DNA of 64,000 bases, from the NCBI GenBank assembly GCA_947000775.1, contig CAMQGK010000604.1:4518501-4582500 (forward strand). The letters run 5' to 3'. The DNA comes from Pterois miles. Lineage: Eukaryota > Chordata > Actinopteri > Perciformes > Scorpaenidae. Under the pieces are notes generated by a model that saw only the letters and a program-made list of their open reading frames with translations, searched no databases and was not told where the DNA came from. Positions 23,445-36,139 of the stretch are shown piece after piece. How positions within the stretch are numbered: the first letter of the stretch is position 1; every line of letters begins with the position of its first letter. The translations under genes and the position numbers were made by a program.

Positions 23445-23610
23445 AGATCGGCCCGGCAGATGGTTGAGACTCTCCACCAGCATGGACAACCTGCTGCAGA
23501 GGATGCTGCTGGGAGAGGGAGCCAAAACAGGACAGGGACTGCGTACAGTTAAGAGACACTGCTTCAGTATGTACCAGCAAGAAATGGACTTAAATTGCAC
23601 CGTATGTTAA
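23445..23610 (+). other. GC-rich patch with short ORF; possible exon
   Basis: A strong acceptor-like tract (TGCCTCCCCTGCAG) ends at 23444. An ATG at 23482 opens a 42-codon frame (MDNLLQRMLLGEGAKTGQGL, then RTVKRH) to TAA at 23608-23610. GC content is clearly above the flanks. A second acceptor-like tract (TTTGTCTCACAG) precedes 23311. I do not recognise the peptide and see no convincing donor. It could be a lncRNA exon, a decayed gene or chance. Confidence 0.2.
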
Positions 23611-24505
23611 AGTTTGAACTGCATCGAGCTTGTACTAGCATCATAATCCTGATATTTCCATTGCTGAACATTCACACATTGACATTAGGTTCAGTTCGTT
23701 CATCTGCTCTACTCCCAATATTGTCTGCTCCAGCTTCTCCTCATTACTCAAACGATGGCCTGACTCAAGACCAGCAAAAGAAGCCAAGAGCTTCACCTCC
23801 AGTATTTCTCACCTTGAGTGAGAACTCACAAATCAACCAATCACAACAGTTTTGAGCCTGCACCTGCTATAGAAAAATGTGCATTTAAGCAGCATTGAGT
23901 GTTCACTGACTCACAATGTAGATGCTTTTATTCCATCAAATCCAACTGTGTTCTACCATCAAAATAACAAATCTGTTCAATTCAGTATTGCTGATGTCTG
24001 TCTGTCTCTCAAGGCTCTTTCAAGTGGCTTGGCTGCTGCCCCCACAGACTGGCACTCAGGTGTACAGACATGACGATGCTGCCAAATGTGCCCACAGCAT
24101 ACCAGAGGCACCTGTCCACACCGAGAAACACCTCAGGAAGAACAACAACTTAACCAAGGAGTGGAGGGGAGATATGAACTTGAGACTGAACACAGACTTA
24201 CATATTTACACAGTACACACATGTTATATGTTACCCACTACTGCTGAAAAAAATGGTTTTATTTACTTGGACCCACAAGATGCTAGAATCATTCTTAATT
24301 GAATAATGCATCTTTGTGTTAAATATTTGTCCGAAACAGAGCATAAATAAAAATCGGATTTTAAACATTAGCACATGAAACAGACTTAATAACATCCAGC
24401 ACATCACAAAAGGCACAGTGATCATTAAAAAGTAAAAGCTGCATCTGGAAAGCATTTAAAATAAAACTACAGACATATGCAAATAGGTTAACACTGCAGT
24501 GAGCC

Positions 24506-25452
24506 GGTGTTGTAATTAAGACCACCTAAACAGAAACCAAGTCATGACCAAGACCAGTGTGAGTCCCACCTTGCATGTCACATAATAACATGTGGAACCC
24601 ATAAACAATGGGTATTTTTCAAACTGATCTGAAAAATCCACATTCCCATTAAAACACCCACAGAAAGCAAGTCATTGCTCTTTGTTCATGCCTTTTATTA
24701 CCATATACAGCAGACCGTATACTGCATGTGTGTATATATAAGTGCACCATGAGAAATGTCTTGATAAAATAATCAAAATGCATTTCAGAGGGGAATTTTA
24801 TGAGTGGATAATTTCTCTTTGTTTTCTATGAGTCCATCCATCCATCCATCGTAACCGCTTATCCCGTTAGGGGTCGGGGGGGGGGGGGGCCAACCCCAGT
24901 TGAAAGGGGGGGGGGGGGGGGAACCCACAAATGAATCAGACAACATGCAGGGCACATAGACACTCACATTCACATTCACACTCACATCCACACCTACGGG
25001 AAATTTAGTAGTCATCAATTAACCTAAACAGCATGTCTTTGGACGGTGGGAGGAAGCCGGAGTACCCGGAGAGAACACCAGTCTTACAGGGGGAAATAAA
25101 ACTCCACACAGAAGAGCCGCAAGCTGGAATCGAACTTGCGACCCTCTTGCTGTGAGACAAGACAGAGCTAAAGACTACACCACCGTGCAGCCCGTTTTCT
25201 ATGAGTAATCTCAGTAATTATGTTAAAAAATGAATCTCCCACAGTTCTTCACCAGTCTTGAGAGTAAAATCCAGAGTCTTCTTTGTCTGAGACAAGACAG
25301 AGTAAAGAAGAGAAAAAAAAGTAAAAAAAAAAGAAAAATAAAAAAAAATTGTACAGAGTAAAAATGCAGTCAATGCCAAGACGAGGCACCTTCAAAAACT
25401 GGTCTTGAGACCGGTTTCAAGACCAAGATCGATCTCAAGTACTGCAACACTG
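24506..25452. mobile_element. DNA transposon remnant carrying a SINE insertion
   Basis: Left end CGGTGTTGTAATTAAGACC and right end GTACTGCAACACTG are inverted. Neighbouring AGTCATGACCAAGACCAGTG and GACCGGTTTCAAGACCAAGA are typical of a fish repeat built from 'guanine-agac' phrases. It was enlarged by the SINE at 24834-25193. Target duplication not clear. Confidence 0.55.
24834..25193 (-). mobile_element. tRNA-derived SINE with 13-bp target duplication
   Basis: On the minus strand: GGGCTGCACGGTGGTGTAGT, B box GTTCGATTCC, TGTGTGGAGTTTTATTTCCC, then a (GATG)n tail. Flanked by GTTTTCTATGAGT at 24821-24833 and 25194-25206. Two long G runs (about 24877-24919) interrupt its 3' part. Confidence 0.9.
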
Positions 25453-26746
25453 AGCTATAACTAAGCATAAAATCACAGATTCTTGTCACATCTACAGTGA
25501 GTTTGACTGGTGCAAAGTGAATGTCCCTAAAATTGTCAGCAGAGGGCGCACAAAGCCTACGCAGACACATTTGTTGGCTCCTGTGGGGCAAACTTGTCTT
25601 TGGGGTCAAAGGTTTGTAATGTCAGAAAATAAAGATGGTTATATTTCAAGTAACATGGCCATGGCTCAATTCACTATTCAGATTCAAGTAAAAAACAAAT
25701 ATATCACAATCACTGCAGCATCAATCATAAGAAATTACGACTGAATATTAATAGTGCAACGTTGATACCAGAGCACTGGATGTGGATAAAGAGTCCACAG
25801 AAACTCAGAGAGGCTGCAACGACTCAGTGGGACCTGAGGACAAAAGTGTGTTCTGCATAATGAAACCATTTCTCTTTCTAGCTGCTCTGTTTGTTTTCAT
25901 ATCTTAATTACTGAATCCTTAAAACAACAGAAAGAGAAATCCATCCTTTATTCTCCCCTGAAGGCGATAGCAACCATATCCACAACAGTGAATATAATCT
26001 AAACAACATATTGGTTGTTAATTCCTCTTTTTTAAAGATTGAGTATTCATGCTTTCTTTAAAAATACTCATGCATCACAGAGATTAGCTAAATGGTGACG
26101 TGTTCTCTTTCCACGTGAGACAGTATCAGGTCTGTGACATTTAGCTTGAACCCAATCAGTGGAGGAATCTCTGGCGTTGATAGAAGTTATATAACATTAT
26201 ATAATCCCATAAAGTTAAGTGGTTCAACGTACTGTAATGTGAGGGAGGGAAAAACTTCTCTACAGACGGCAGGAGTCTTCTCAAAGTTTACATTTCACTA
26301 ACTGGCATATACACTATGTGCTTGGCTTGCACTCTTGTCAGCCGCATACAGAGTATTAGCTCATATACATATAGACCAGCCAGATTCCACCCAATGGAAG
26401 ACAGACGTACTGCTGAGGACAGATCAGGTCGAGATGAGCCGTACAGCTACAATATAATACAATATAACCTACATCACAGCATCAACAAAACACTGAAGTT
26501 CAGGGGCAGTTTTTTATCAAACAGCAGCACTTAGAGTTAAAGATCAGAGAGGACTGTGACCGACACGGGGTGGTGGACAATGTGCCTGGGGGATCTTTGG
26601 TCCTCATGCAAGAATCACTCACACAAACCGGTTTTAGGATTTAGGAGAATCAATTTTCTTGTATTCTGAATTTTCTCTACAAACACAAGCTACAAGTGGT
26701 CCAGATCTGTCATAGGAGATGGATTGTATATTTCATGACTTTGAAG

Positions 26747-27335
26747 CAGGGCTGTCTATCGATTAAAATATGTAACCACCTAAATAAATATTAAAATAAA
26801 AATATATTAACTACATGATTGTCCATGATTAATCACGATTAATCACTTTAATTTGTTCAAAATGTACCTTAACGGCAGATTTGTCAAGTATCTAATAGTG
26901 TTATCAAATCATAACAAGGCATAACTGCAGCCCTACAGGCAACAACAGCTGTCAGTGTGTCAGTGTGCTGACTTGACTATGACTCGCCCCAAACTGCATG
27001 TGATTATCATAAAGTGGGCATGTCTGTAAAGGGGAGACTGGTGGGTACACAGAGCACTCATTTTCATTCACATATTTTGAGGTCAGAGGTCAAGAGGCCC
27101 CTTTGAAAGTGACCATGCTCCAAGTTTGGAGCATTATTTAACCTCCTTCCCGACAGCCCAGTAGGACATGGTCGGTCGTTAGGTTTCCTAGTTGTTTTTG
27201 ATGCCAGTATCTTCACTCCAGCTTTAAAATTGAGCTCACTACAATGAAAGATCGATTGTGTTAATGCATTAAAGAAATTAGTGGTATTAAAACAAACTTG
27301 CGTTGATGCATTATCACGTTGACTTGATGGCCCTA
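26747..27335 (+). mobile_element. non-autonomous hAT-type transposon (589 bp)
   Basis: Left end CAGGGCTGTCTATCGATTAA, right end GACTTGATGGCCCTA. It is flanked by the perfect 8-bp direct repeat CTTTGAAG (26739-26746 and 27336-27343), the target duplication size of hAT elements. The interior has the ATTAATCACGATTAATCAC motif of a fish hAT family. No transposase. Confidence 0.88.
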
Positions 27336-28200
27336 CTTTGAAGCAATGTTGAACTTTAAAATCCTACATAAATTACACCTCATAATTATGTTGACATTGT
27401 CCTGTTTGACTCTGCAATTCAAATTATAATTCTAAATGTATTCATATAACCATATAACCACAATATCATCATGAATTTAAAGGCCATTGATACTGTTGTA
27501 TAACACTAAAATATCAATTTAAACGTCTGCAACTGCAAAAAAACTTAACTTACGCACTAACTGAATATTAATTTGTCTCTGTATATAATAAAGGTCAACA
27601 GGAAGTGTAACCTGGCATGTCATGGCTGACTTATTAGCATGTCAGGCTCTTGGAAGAGAGCGTGTCTTTAGACAGCGTGCGGCTATATTGGCAGAGACAT
27701 ATGAATGGGGCAGGACACATAGCCTCAAAGGGTATCACTCCACAATTCTCATCAACATGCGCTAATTTACACTCATGCTTACTCGTACGAGCTCACAGTA
27801 TGGAAAAAAGTAAGAGAAAGTTCAGACAAGGATACTGAAATGTTCTTGCGTGAGGTCCACTGTCTTATAATCCATGTGTGAGAATGTCCATCTGTCTGTT
27901 AGCCTTGTGACTGACCTTTGACCTGTCACGCCATAGGTTGCCTGCTGCCTACCCAGTGAATGCTGATATAGTGTACTGTCAGTTCCATGGGGTCAGATGA
28001 ACATCTGTGTTGTACCTGTTAACAAAAGGCCACGTTTCCCATCATGGCAGATGTGCATCGCATATTCACACCAGCCACGACCGAGGAAATCTACTGTATA
28101 TTCTGACAGACAGAAAGCTAGCAGAGCTGTAAGCTCCTCTACTTGTTGACCCTAACCTTCCTGTTCAGTGCTACAGCATCTCAGCCCTCAGAGATTTAGG

Positions 28201-28953
28201 TTAAAGGGATAGTTCAGGTGTTTTGAAGTGGGTTTGTATGAGGTACTTATCCGTACTTAGTGTATTACCTACAGTAGCTGACGGCCAGCACGCCCCCAGT
28301 TTTCAGAAACAGACAGGAGTTACAGCACAGAAGCAAATCAATGTACTGCTGTGTACTGAGCCGGCAGCAAACGTGTTTTAGCCATCGAAAAACATCAATA
28401 TCAGCTTAAGTGTATGCTATATTTTCAATATTGTCAGCACTTTAACTTTCCAATGTGGAACTGAAGCCGTTGTATCCACCTAAACTCTCACCAAAGCCAC
28501 CAGGGTTGTTTGTCCACCGCTGCCTCGATCGTTTTGTTTGTGTTAGTGTGACTGGTTAGTAAGGATTCACCACAGTCACACAACAGCACAAACAAACTAA
28601 CCGAGTCTGGTGGCTTTAGGGAGAGCATGGATAATGGTTTCAGTTCCCCATCAGAAACAAAGACTGTTTCGCTGTCTCATGGCTAGGTAAACTGGGGAAA
28701 ATCTTCAACATATTGCATTCACTTAAACTGATATTAATTTTTACTTTTTGGGTGAGCCTTTCTTTTAGGTGGATAAAATATCTTTTGCAGCTGACCCCAT
28801 CCACGGCTGTACATTACTTTGCTTCTTTGTGGTAACTCCTGTCCGCCTCTCCAAGTTGGGACATGCCGACCGTCATCTACTGGAGGTAATACACTGACTA
28901 TGGATAAGCACCTCAAGTAACCCCACTTCAAAACACCTGAACTATCCTTTTAA
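28201..28953 (+). mobile_element. TTAA-flanked MITE with long terminal inverted repeats
   Basis: TTAAAGGGATAGTTCAGGTG at 28201 and the inverse at the right end (to TTAA 28950-28953). The inverted similarity runs about 85 bp, through TTTTGAAGTGG, ACTTATCC, GTGTATTACCT and GATGACGG-type words. The copy at 45354-45830 is in the same orientation. Confidence 0.88.
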
Positions 28954-30419
28954 GAGATCTGTGTTGACCTGCATTAGCCACTAGCAGAAAAGGGAGGATA
29001 AAGAGCTTTACTATTTCATCCTGTTGCAGTAAAACATGCCTGGAAGCATGTGCATGATGAGCATTCCTTCTGTACACAAATTTATGCTTCATAAAATAGC
29101 TCTGTCACACCACAAAAAAAGGACAGCATGATATGACATTTGAAGCCCGGCCAGGGTTCCTTTGAAAGATTTATAATACCAAATAATTAAATAACATATT
29201 TACACAGGTCAAACCTTCAATATGAGTCTGATGCTTATCATCTTTAAGGGAGGCAGGTGAGGCATTGTACTTACTCAATGATATCCGTCTGAATTGTCCA
29301 GTAATTGACCTTGGATTGTTCATTATTTGCATTATTTAACAAAGGTTACTGTGAATTAAGTTCTCCTGTCAAAGATGTTTTCTTGGTCAGGTCACAGAAC
29401 AGAGCGTGCCCACTTAACTCACCCACCACTCAAACAGTAAATTATAGGCTTTTTAAACAGGAACATGAGAGCGTTGCAAACGGGCACCTTGTCACACTCA
29501 GGTTTCACTGTTTGTCGCCGTTGAGAGGTTCAACAGTGATTCTGCTGTGATGTTGGTTTCCTTCCCAGAGGCCCGCTGTGCCGGCAGTCTTATTGATCTG
29601 TGGAGCTCAGCAGAGAGCACAGCGATCAGTGTTAAAAGCTAAACACTGTCAATGTCATCCTCCACATCCTGAGTGGAACGAGTCCAGAGGCAGGGTTCCT
29701 GTCTGTACTGATGATCTTTTACACAACACAACACACGCAAACTCTTCATATTAGTTCCTCTCTCTGCACCGCAGACCAGCTGTCTGTTGTGAATGTTTGA
29801 AACCAGGACACTGCCAAACATCTTGGAGCTCCTTGGATATGTGCTCGTAGAAAAATATTACACAATCTCCAAATGCTGGCCACGGACCTGCTCGATTCTC
29901 TCCACCGGAGGGCATGAAGGACTTTGCTATCCCACAGAGTTATTGGATTATGTTAGTGTGGAAAGAGTGAGGAAACACTGACATCATTAAATCAAAGGTT
30001 GTTAAAATCAAATTTGCATCTGGATAAGTTTTGTAAGCTTACATTTAAACCCAAAGAACTGCTGAATCTTGATGATGTGCACCACATGGAACAAGTGAAT
30101 AGTAAACAGTATAGATGACTTGAAAACCATCTTTCTAAATATACAGAGAATAGAATAAGCAGTATTGTGCAGACTCACTCCCACAAGCTCACAATAACAA
30201 CGGAAAATATTTCACAGACAACAGTTGAGTACACCTTGTTGCTAGTTTTGCAAAGATTCAAAACTTTATACAATAAAGCTGGAACATTTACCTCCCATCT
30301 CATGGCTGATTTACCTCTTTGAGCACAATATTACACATACTGACCGTCGTATATACTATAGAGTGAAGGCAGGACTTCAATATTTGTTCAAGTGAAAGAT
30401 TATTTGGAACATTTCATGC

Positions 30420-30484
30420 ATCCATCCGTTTTCATCTGCTTATCCAGGGCTCGGTCGTTGCAGGCTAAGCAAAGTATCCCAGGC
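30420..30484 (-). repeat. LINE 3'-end fragment, probable
   Basis: TCCATCCGTTTTCATCTGCT, TATCCAGGGCTCGG, GCAGGCTAAGCAAAGTATCC and CAGGCGTCCC follow the order of a dispersed fish LINE 3' region on the minus strand. Only about 65 bp remain. Confidence 0.45.
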
Positions 30485-30774
30485 GTCCCATATTTGCATT
30501 TTATTTTGTTTTATTTAGGACTGAACTTTACAGAAAGGCCAGGTTTCTTGTGTTACATCTGGTTGTAAATAGACAAGATAACGACAGCCAAAATGCTGAA
30601 TTCGTGGCATCAGAATGGTAGTCCACAAACTAATGGGTGGCGTCAAACATCCACTTCTTATATACACTCTATGGTTCAGTCACACATATTTGCCACTGAT
30701 CTCTCTCTTGTGCTTCACCACTCTCTTCCCACGTACAGTGCTCCCAAACTCTATGCACTGACCGGCACGACTCT

Positions 30775-30922
30775 TACAACAGCTGGCTCTAGAGAGGGCC
30801 ATTTGCGTTTTTGCGTCTGCCACCATAGTCCTCTTACGCGCTACGGCACATGGGAGGTTTAAATTGGTTGAGTCTGTAAACTCACAACTAGATCTCACTA
30901 AATCCTACACACAGCTCCTTTA
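30775..30922 (-). mobile_element. MITE-A copy, truncated
   Basis: On the minus strand it starts CTTTAAAGGAGCTGTGTGTA, then GGATTTAGTGAGATCTAG, CTATGGTGGCAGACGC and GGCCCTCTCTAGAGCCA, the first ~150 bp of MITE-A. The second half is absent. Confidence 0.65.
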
Positions 30923-32188
30923 AAGTGACAAAAATTAAAGAAATGCTCAATTACTATCATGTTACTGCCTTCAAACAAGGGACAAGAAGACCAAACAGAC
31001 CAAGAAGAGAGGGGAAACCTGTGAGAGAGAAAACAGAAACAGTGGATAAACATGCTGCTAAGACTGAAGTCCACTGCTGTCACTGCTCATGTCCGGTGCC
31101 CAGAAAGCCAGGAAACATGGCTTACAACACCTCCAACAGTGGAGTGAGACCTGACGAAGCACTGACAGCTTCAGTTCAGTTAAATCAAGGATTTTTCCAT
31201 TTAAACTCTTCCCCTTTCTGACTGTAGAGCTCCTATCAAGACAGATAATTGCTAATATTCACAAACATTCATCCTGTAATAAACACTTCTGTTAGCTTGT
31301 AAGGAAAGACAGTATGTGTCTTTCTGCCCAGTCAGGTCAGTGAAGTCCACCATCCAGATGTTTTCACTGCCCTCTCAGTAAGCAGAGACAGACAGCAGTC
31401 TTCTTTGTGTTATGGATGTATGACTGGAAACCGCTCCACCTAAATATAGCTGTGCAGAGAGCAGCTTTCACCGTGGCCTGAATTTCAATCAGCGACCCTG
31501 CGAGGAGAGGTAGCACTTCAAGTTTTAGCTTGAATGTTCAACCGTGGGCAAATTAGTTGCATTATCCCCCCCAAAAAATGTTTAAATAAGAGTTGTTTTT
31601 TGAAGTTCAATTATTTGCTGTGGCAGGAAAATTGGGGGAGATAAGATCTGCTGTCAAAACCCCACAAAACAGCCCCTTGAAGAGAAAATGTGTCACTTTT
31701 TACCCTTTAATTTTGAAAAAGCCAGTCACAAGAAGAGGTGCATTCAACCCTGGAATGAATCTGTTTGCAGACTTGTAGACATGAACATGATGAGAACAAA
31801 AGGAATGTCTGCTTCCAGTACTCTCAGAAACATAAGTGTACTATACTGCCCAATAAAACTTGTACCACTTAAGCAATGGAGACAGACAAAAACTGGGATG
31901 CCAGTATAAGTTCAGGCTTCAAACAGTGTCCAGTGAACTATGAAGTTCAACTATAAAGTGATCCTTATTAAAACTACACAAGCTCTGTGGTCCAAATCCA
32001 ATTTATAGGATGACCTCAAAGCCCCCCTTATCTTGAACATACAAGCAAACTTTTAAACACCCTTTCATGAGATGTCCAGATCTCTGCTTTAGGTGTATAC
32101 AGTTTTACAAGACTAATAAACGTAGAGGGCTTTCTAGGCCACATTATACAACAAAACAAATGGAGAAAAGAGGGTCTTTATGTTCCAG

Positions 32189-32604
32189 TGTTATGCCCAC
32201 CTCGTTCAAGAGCCTAACAATGAAGGGAAGTCCACACGGTAACAGTTTAAATATGAAAGAAAATTTATTAAAGATAACTTAACCAAGGCAAAATGAAGTC
32301 AATAAGGGTGTAAAATCAGTAGTCAGATGTGGGTGATTGGTGCTGTGAAACTATAGTGCTAACCTAAAATACCTGTAACACGAGGGATAACTGAATATAA
32401 GCAAACCAAACTGGCCTTTAAGGCCCCAGCTTTCTGAGACGGAGAGAGACAAAGAGAGGCCATCTTGGAATTAGCCTGCTTATATCTGCTCCCAGCAGGT
32501 GAGGTCAAGCTCTTAATGAGAGCAGAGGGGTCAAGTAATCAGGTGGACCGAAGGAGTCAAACAGGCAGGTCAAGACAGAGAATCACATTGACGAGGCTGT
32601 CACA
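32189..32604 (-). mobile_element. possible solo LTR
   Basis: 416 bp with TG...CA ends on the minus strand: TGTGACAGCCTCGTC to GGTGGGCATAACA. It contains a minus-strand AATAAA near 32265 in a suitable position. No matching 5-bp target duplication and no internal retroelement genes were found, so this is tentative. Confidence 0.3.
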
Positions 32605-33154
32605 CTAATAACACCACAATACTTCTGCTTGGAGGAGAGAAGACATAACAGGATCAATATCAGTAGTGCTATGGTCTATGTTGATGTGATGACACAACAG
32701 GTTAATACAGGAAATTTTAGATAACCGCTGATAACAAAGGTCCTGATGTGACCTCTGACCTTCAAGATTGTCTCCTGAGGATAAAACTTACATAACTGTG
32801 CTGGTGAAAGAGTCAGTCTTGAGCTTCTGACATAGAAAATCAGTTGTCTGTATAGGATGAATGTACAAATGCAAATAAGCGAAACGTTTCTACAGTTGTA
32901 GTGCGCTCTAGTACGCTCCTATCGGTAGGGCATCATTTTACTATACCTTCTAAGATAGTCACATATCACTATTGGAAAAAAAAAAAGTTTTTTTTAATGG
33001 GACAGCACTGTAGTTAGGTTTTGGTTAGATTTTGCCATGTTTTTTGTGTGTGTCTAATGGGAACGGCAATGTTTGAAAGTGGTCCTAAGAGCACTGCTCA
33101 CTAAAAGTGCTCAGATTATGATTATACTGTAATTGTCTGATAACATTACAAAAA

Positions 33155-33714
33155 GGACCCTACAGAGAAATAAAATGTTTTTCTTTACATTTCACTTGAT
33201 CCCTTCAGTTTCTTGTTGTGTGCCTCACTCAGAGAAATCTCGGGTAGAAATCTTGTCGCCTCCGCGTTGTCGAAATCAACTAAATATTTAGCCATGACAC
33301 TGAAAATCTTTTACACAAAACTAAGCTACACTTTCTGTACTTCAACACAACAAACTCTGACAACACCGGTACTCCTTTCTCCACCTCTCGCTCACGTTTT
33401 CACCGCTGTCTTCTGGCAACAAGTCACATGACACGATGACAAACAGAAAGTGAAAGGTAAGAAAAAGGTTTTATTTTTCTGCAGGGTCTTTTCGGTAATG
33501 TTGTCAGACACTTATAATAACAATCTGAGCCTGTTAGTGGCAAAAACAAGCACTTCTAGTAGATGTGAATTAAGGTGAGGAGGTGCCATTTAGCGGCTGC
33601 CATCTGCAGCGTTCTCCCCAGTACTGGACCAGTTTCAGAAACTGTAGTCCCCATTAGTCTTTAGACACAAAAACATGGGGAAATATATACGCTGAAAAAT
33701 ACAGAAGCTACCCT
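33155..33714 (-). mobile_element. non-autonomous DNA transposon, probable
   Basis: The right end reads GAAGCTACCCTTTAAGG. Adjacent CCCATGTTTTTGTGTC, ACTACAGTTTCTGAAACTGG and GCACCTCCTCACC (minus strand) are words of a dispersed fish repeat recognised from memory. The left end is uncertain (near GGACCCTACAGAG). Confidence 0.4.
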
Positions 33715-34117
33715 TTAAGGTGAAGATTGTGGTTAAGGAGAAAAATAGGAAATAAGGAGAAATAAAGATCATCAGACGGGACTGGAAAGAAAGATGACGA
33801 CATCATATTGATGGTCTCACTGTCCATTCTACAGTTTTCAGGATTTTCACTGTGCCTTCGTATAACTTTCTATGTATTTAGTTAATAGGATGTAAAAGCA
33901 GATTTCTCTGTCCATTAAACAAAGTATTTCCTTTCAAACAGATAGTGTTATTTTTAAGTTTACCTAAATTAAATCTGAAATGAAACAATGGCTGTTGTAT
34001 TAGTGTCAAATGTCCCCACTGTGGATGGTGGCCATAGATGTGAGGACAACCAACAATGGAGTTGGATTAGGTTTCCATTCCTTCTGCTGAGCCATGAATC
34101 AAAGCATTAAACTCATG

Positions 34118-36139
34118 ATAAAAGGAACATTGCGTAACATTTCAGGGGATGCATTAACAGAAATTGAAGATTCATAATGAGCATGTTCTCATCCCAACTC
34201 GTTACATACTGCTGCTTTGTCACGCCCCTTGACGTCACTTTATTTCCACCATCAAAACCACTAGTTTAGTAGTACATAGTACATAGTTACCCTTGGCGTC
34301 ACTTCAGGTTTAGGCCACAAAAGCACTATAGTTAAGTTTAGGAGAGAACTACATGGTTGGGCCTACATTTGTACATTGAAAATGACTCTGAACATTGTGA
34401 AGACGGGACACGAGCAGCGGTCTCCCCTGGTCCATCTTGGAGGACTTCCCAGTTCCTTGTCGGAGGCTTGTCTGAGGAGCCATAAGCAGGGACACAGCAG
34501 TGTATCCTTCACAGAAGCTTTTTACAGACTGACAGCCCCCTTATATATATTATATTTATCAGTTACCGATTGGACACTGCTGCCTATTGGACTGATCTGA
34601 TACACATCAGCGTCACTGAAGTTTCATACCGGAGTGAAGACAGATCACAGATTAACAGTTTTATAATTTAGTTGCCTTCTGATTCATCATCTTGTTAAAA
34701 TCTGTGTTAACTGTCGGTCTGAACAAGAAACAGATCATGCTGATGGTAAAGTGATTCAGCAGCAGGAGGACCTGCAGTATCTCTCCGTCACACACCGCGG
34801 CTGAACCAGTCTGTTACTGAAAGAGCTTTATAAGACCTGACATCCAGTGTTGCCAAACAACTTTCTGCTATTATTAGAAAGATTTTTCTTTTCATGAGCT
34901 GTTATTTCCCCCATGAACTTTTATTAGGGATACTATTAAAGTCAGAGAGAGAAGGAGGGTTTGTCTTTTACATCTTTTACATAATTTATCATCATTTCCA
35001 TTCAGTCACTTGAGGCTCATAATTCCTGGGCATCGGGTTTGATGACTTACATCATTTAAATTTTCCCACAAACATTTACCCTAATACATAATTTCTAGTG
35101 TCAGAAAAGCAATAACTACAGGCGATGATGAATAACTAATATAAGGCATTGTGCCAGCAAGCAGGACTCGGTCCACAGTATAAATACAGGTTATTATTCA
35201 TGTGCAGGTGTTTGTTAAACAGGTAACAGGCTACAGGGAGAAAACACTGATAACTGTGTCTTTATTCGTGTTAGTACAGTTCAGACATAAACAGCTGTTA
35301 AAGCTGACTGACAGCTGATCCAGCTGTGATCAGCTGCTGCTGTCATCAGAATCAGATATTGCTTCATGCGATGCTTCAGAGGACAGGACGTCTCATTTCT
35401 GTAGAAACATATTTCCTTGCCTCCTCTGCTCGCATCTCCCATGGGCAGGACTAAGACGCTAGGAGAGGAATCGAGGAGAGGAAATGGAAAAGGCATCTGG
35501 ACGAAAGCCTTGTGTTTGCTGAACTCATACACCTCCCCTCCCACTCACCAGGTGTACTTACTCCGCGACACTTCCGGTGCAGTTTACTAGAGCTTTTATT
35601 GCTGACGCAGATGAGTTTACATTGTAGTTAATGGAAGTGCATTCGTGTGTAGCAATACCGAACACTGAAGGCTGTGTCAGAAGTTTGGTATTTAACGCCC
35701 TGGTAAGGAGAATGGACTGTCATAACTCGGTTTTCTTTAGCGCATAATCACCTGAAACTAAGAATCTTTTTGTTATCTTATGAGCCATTCATATCTACAC
35801 AGGGAGCTGATGCTCTTCACAGAGTCCGCCAAGCAAGTCTTTAACATTTTTACCTGAAGGCCACCGTAGTTCTCCAACACGCCTGAAAAAACTGCAGTAA
35901 TGTGAGCCGCAGAGTACAAAACCATAGTACCGCCAGCTGTCGTGTGACTTCCCTTGCTCCTAAAGTAAAGTAGCATCATTACGGTAACGATGGCCTCTAG
36001 GCGCGGCGAACTGCATTAACACAGTTTTGCACTCAGCTGTTCACGTTACTGCAGTGTTGGAAAGGGAGGAGAGAGCCGAGTACTCTGCGATCTGCACACA
36101 CCACTACGTGACACCAAATCCCACATACTGTCCCTTTAA
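34118..36139 (-). mobile_element. MITE-A copy split by element-B
   Basis: On the minus strand MITE-A begins at TTAAAGGGACAGTATGTGGG (36139 leftwards) and continues to 35720. Its last ~60 bp (TATGAATCTTCAATTTCTG, then a degenerate terminal repeat) lie at 34177-34118. The 1.54-kb gap is element-B. MITE-A parts share CTACGGTGGCC, GCGGACTC, GTGTAGATATGAA and TTTCAGGTGATTATG with the other copies. Confidence 0.7.
34178..35719 (+). mobile_element. element-B inserted in MITE-A (1.54 kb)
   Basis: Starts TGAGCATGTTCTCATCCCA, ends TGGTAAGGAGAATGGACTG (imperfect inverted ends). It is bordered by TCATAA on both sides (34172-34177, 35720-35725). Right interior TTTACATTGTAGTTAATG and ATTTAACGCCCTGG match the copy at 50475-51588. 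Open frames inside show no transposase motif. Confidence 0.65.

Noticed and set aside
23922..24302. 126-codon plus-strand frame
   Set aside because: Codon content follows local AT richness, with no domain, no splice sites and no family match that I can recall.
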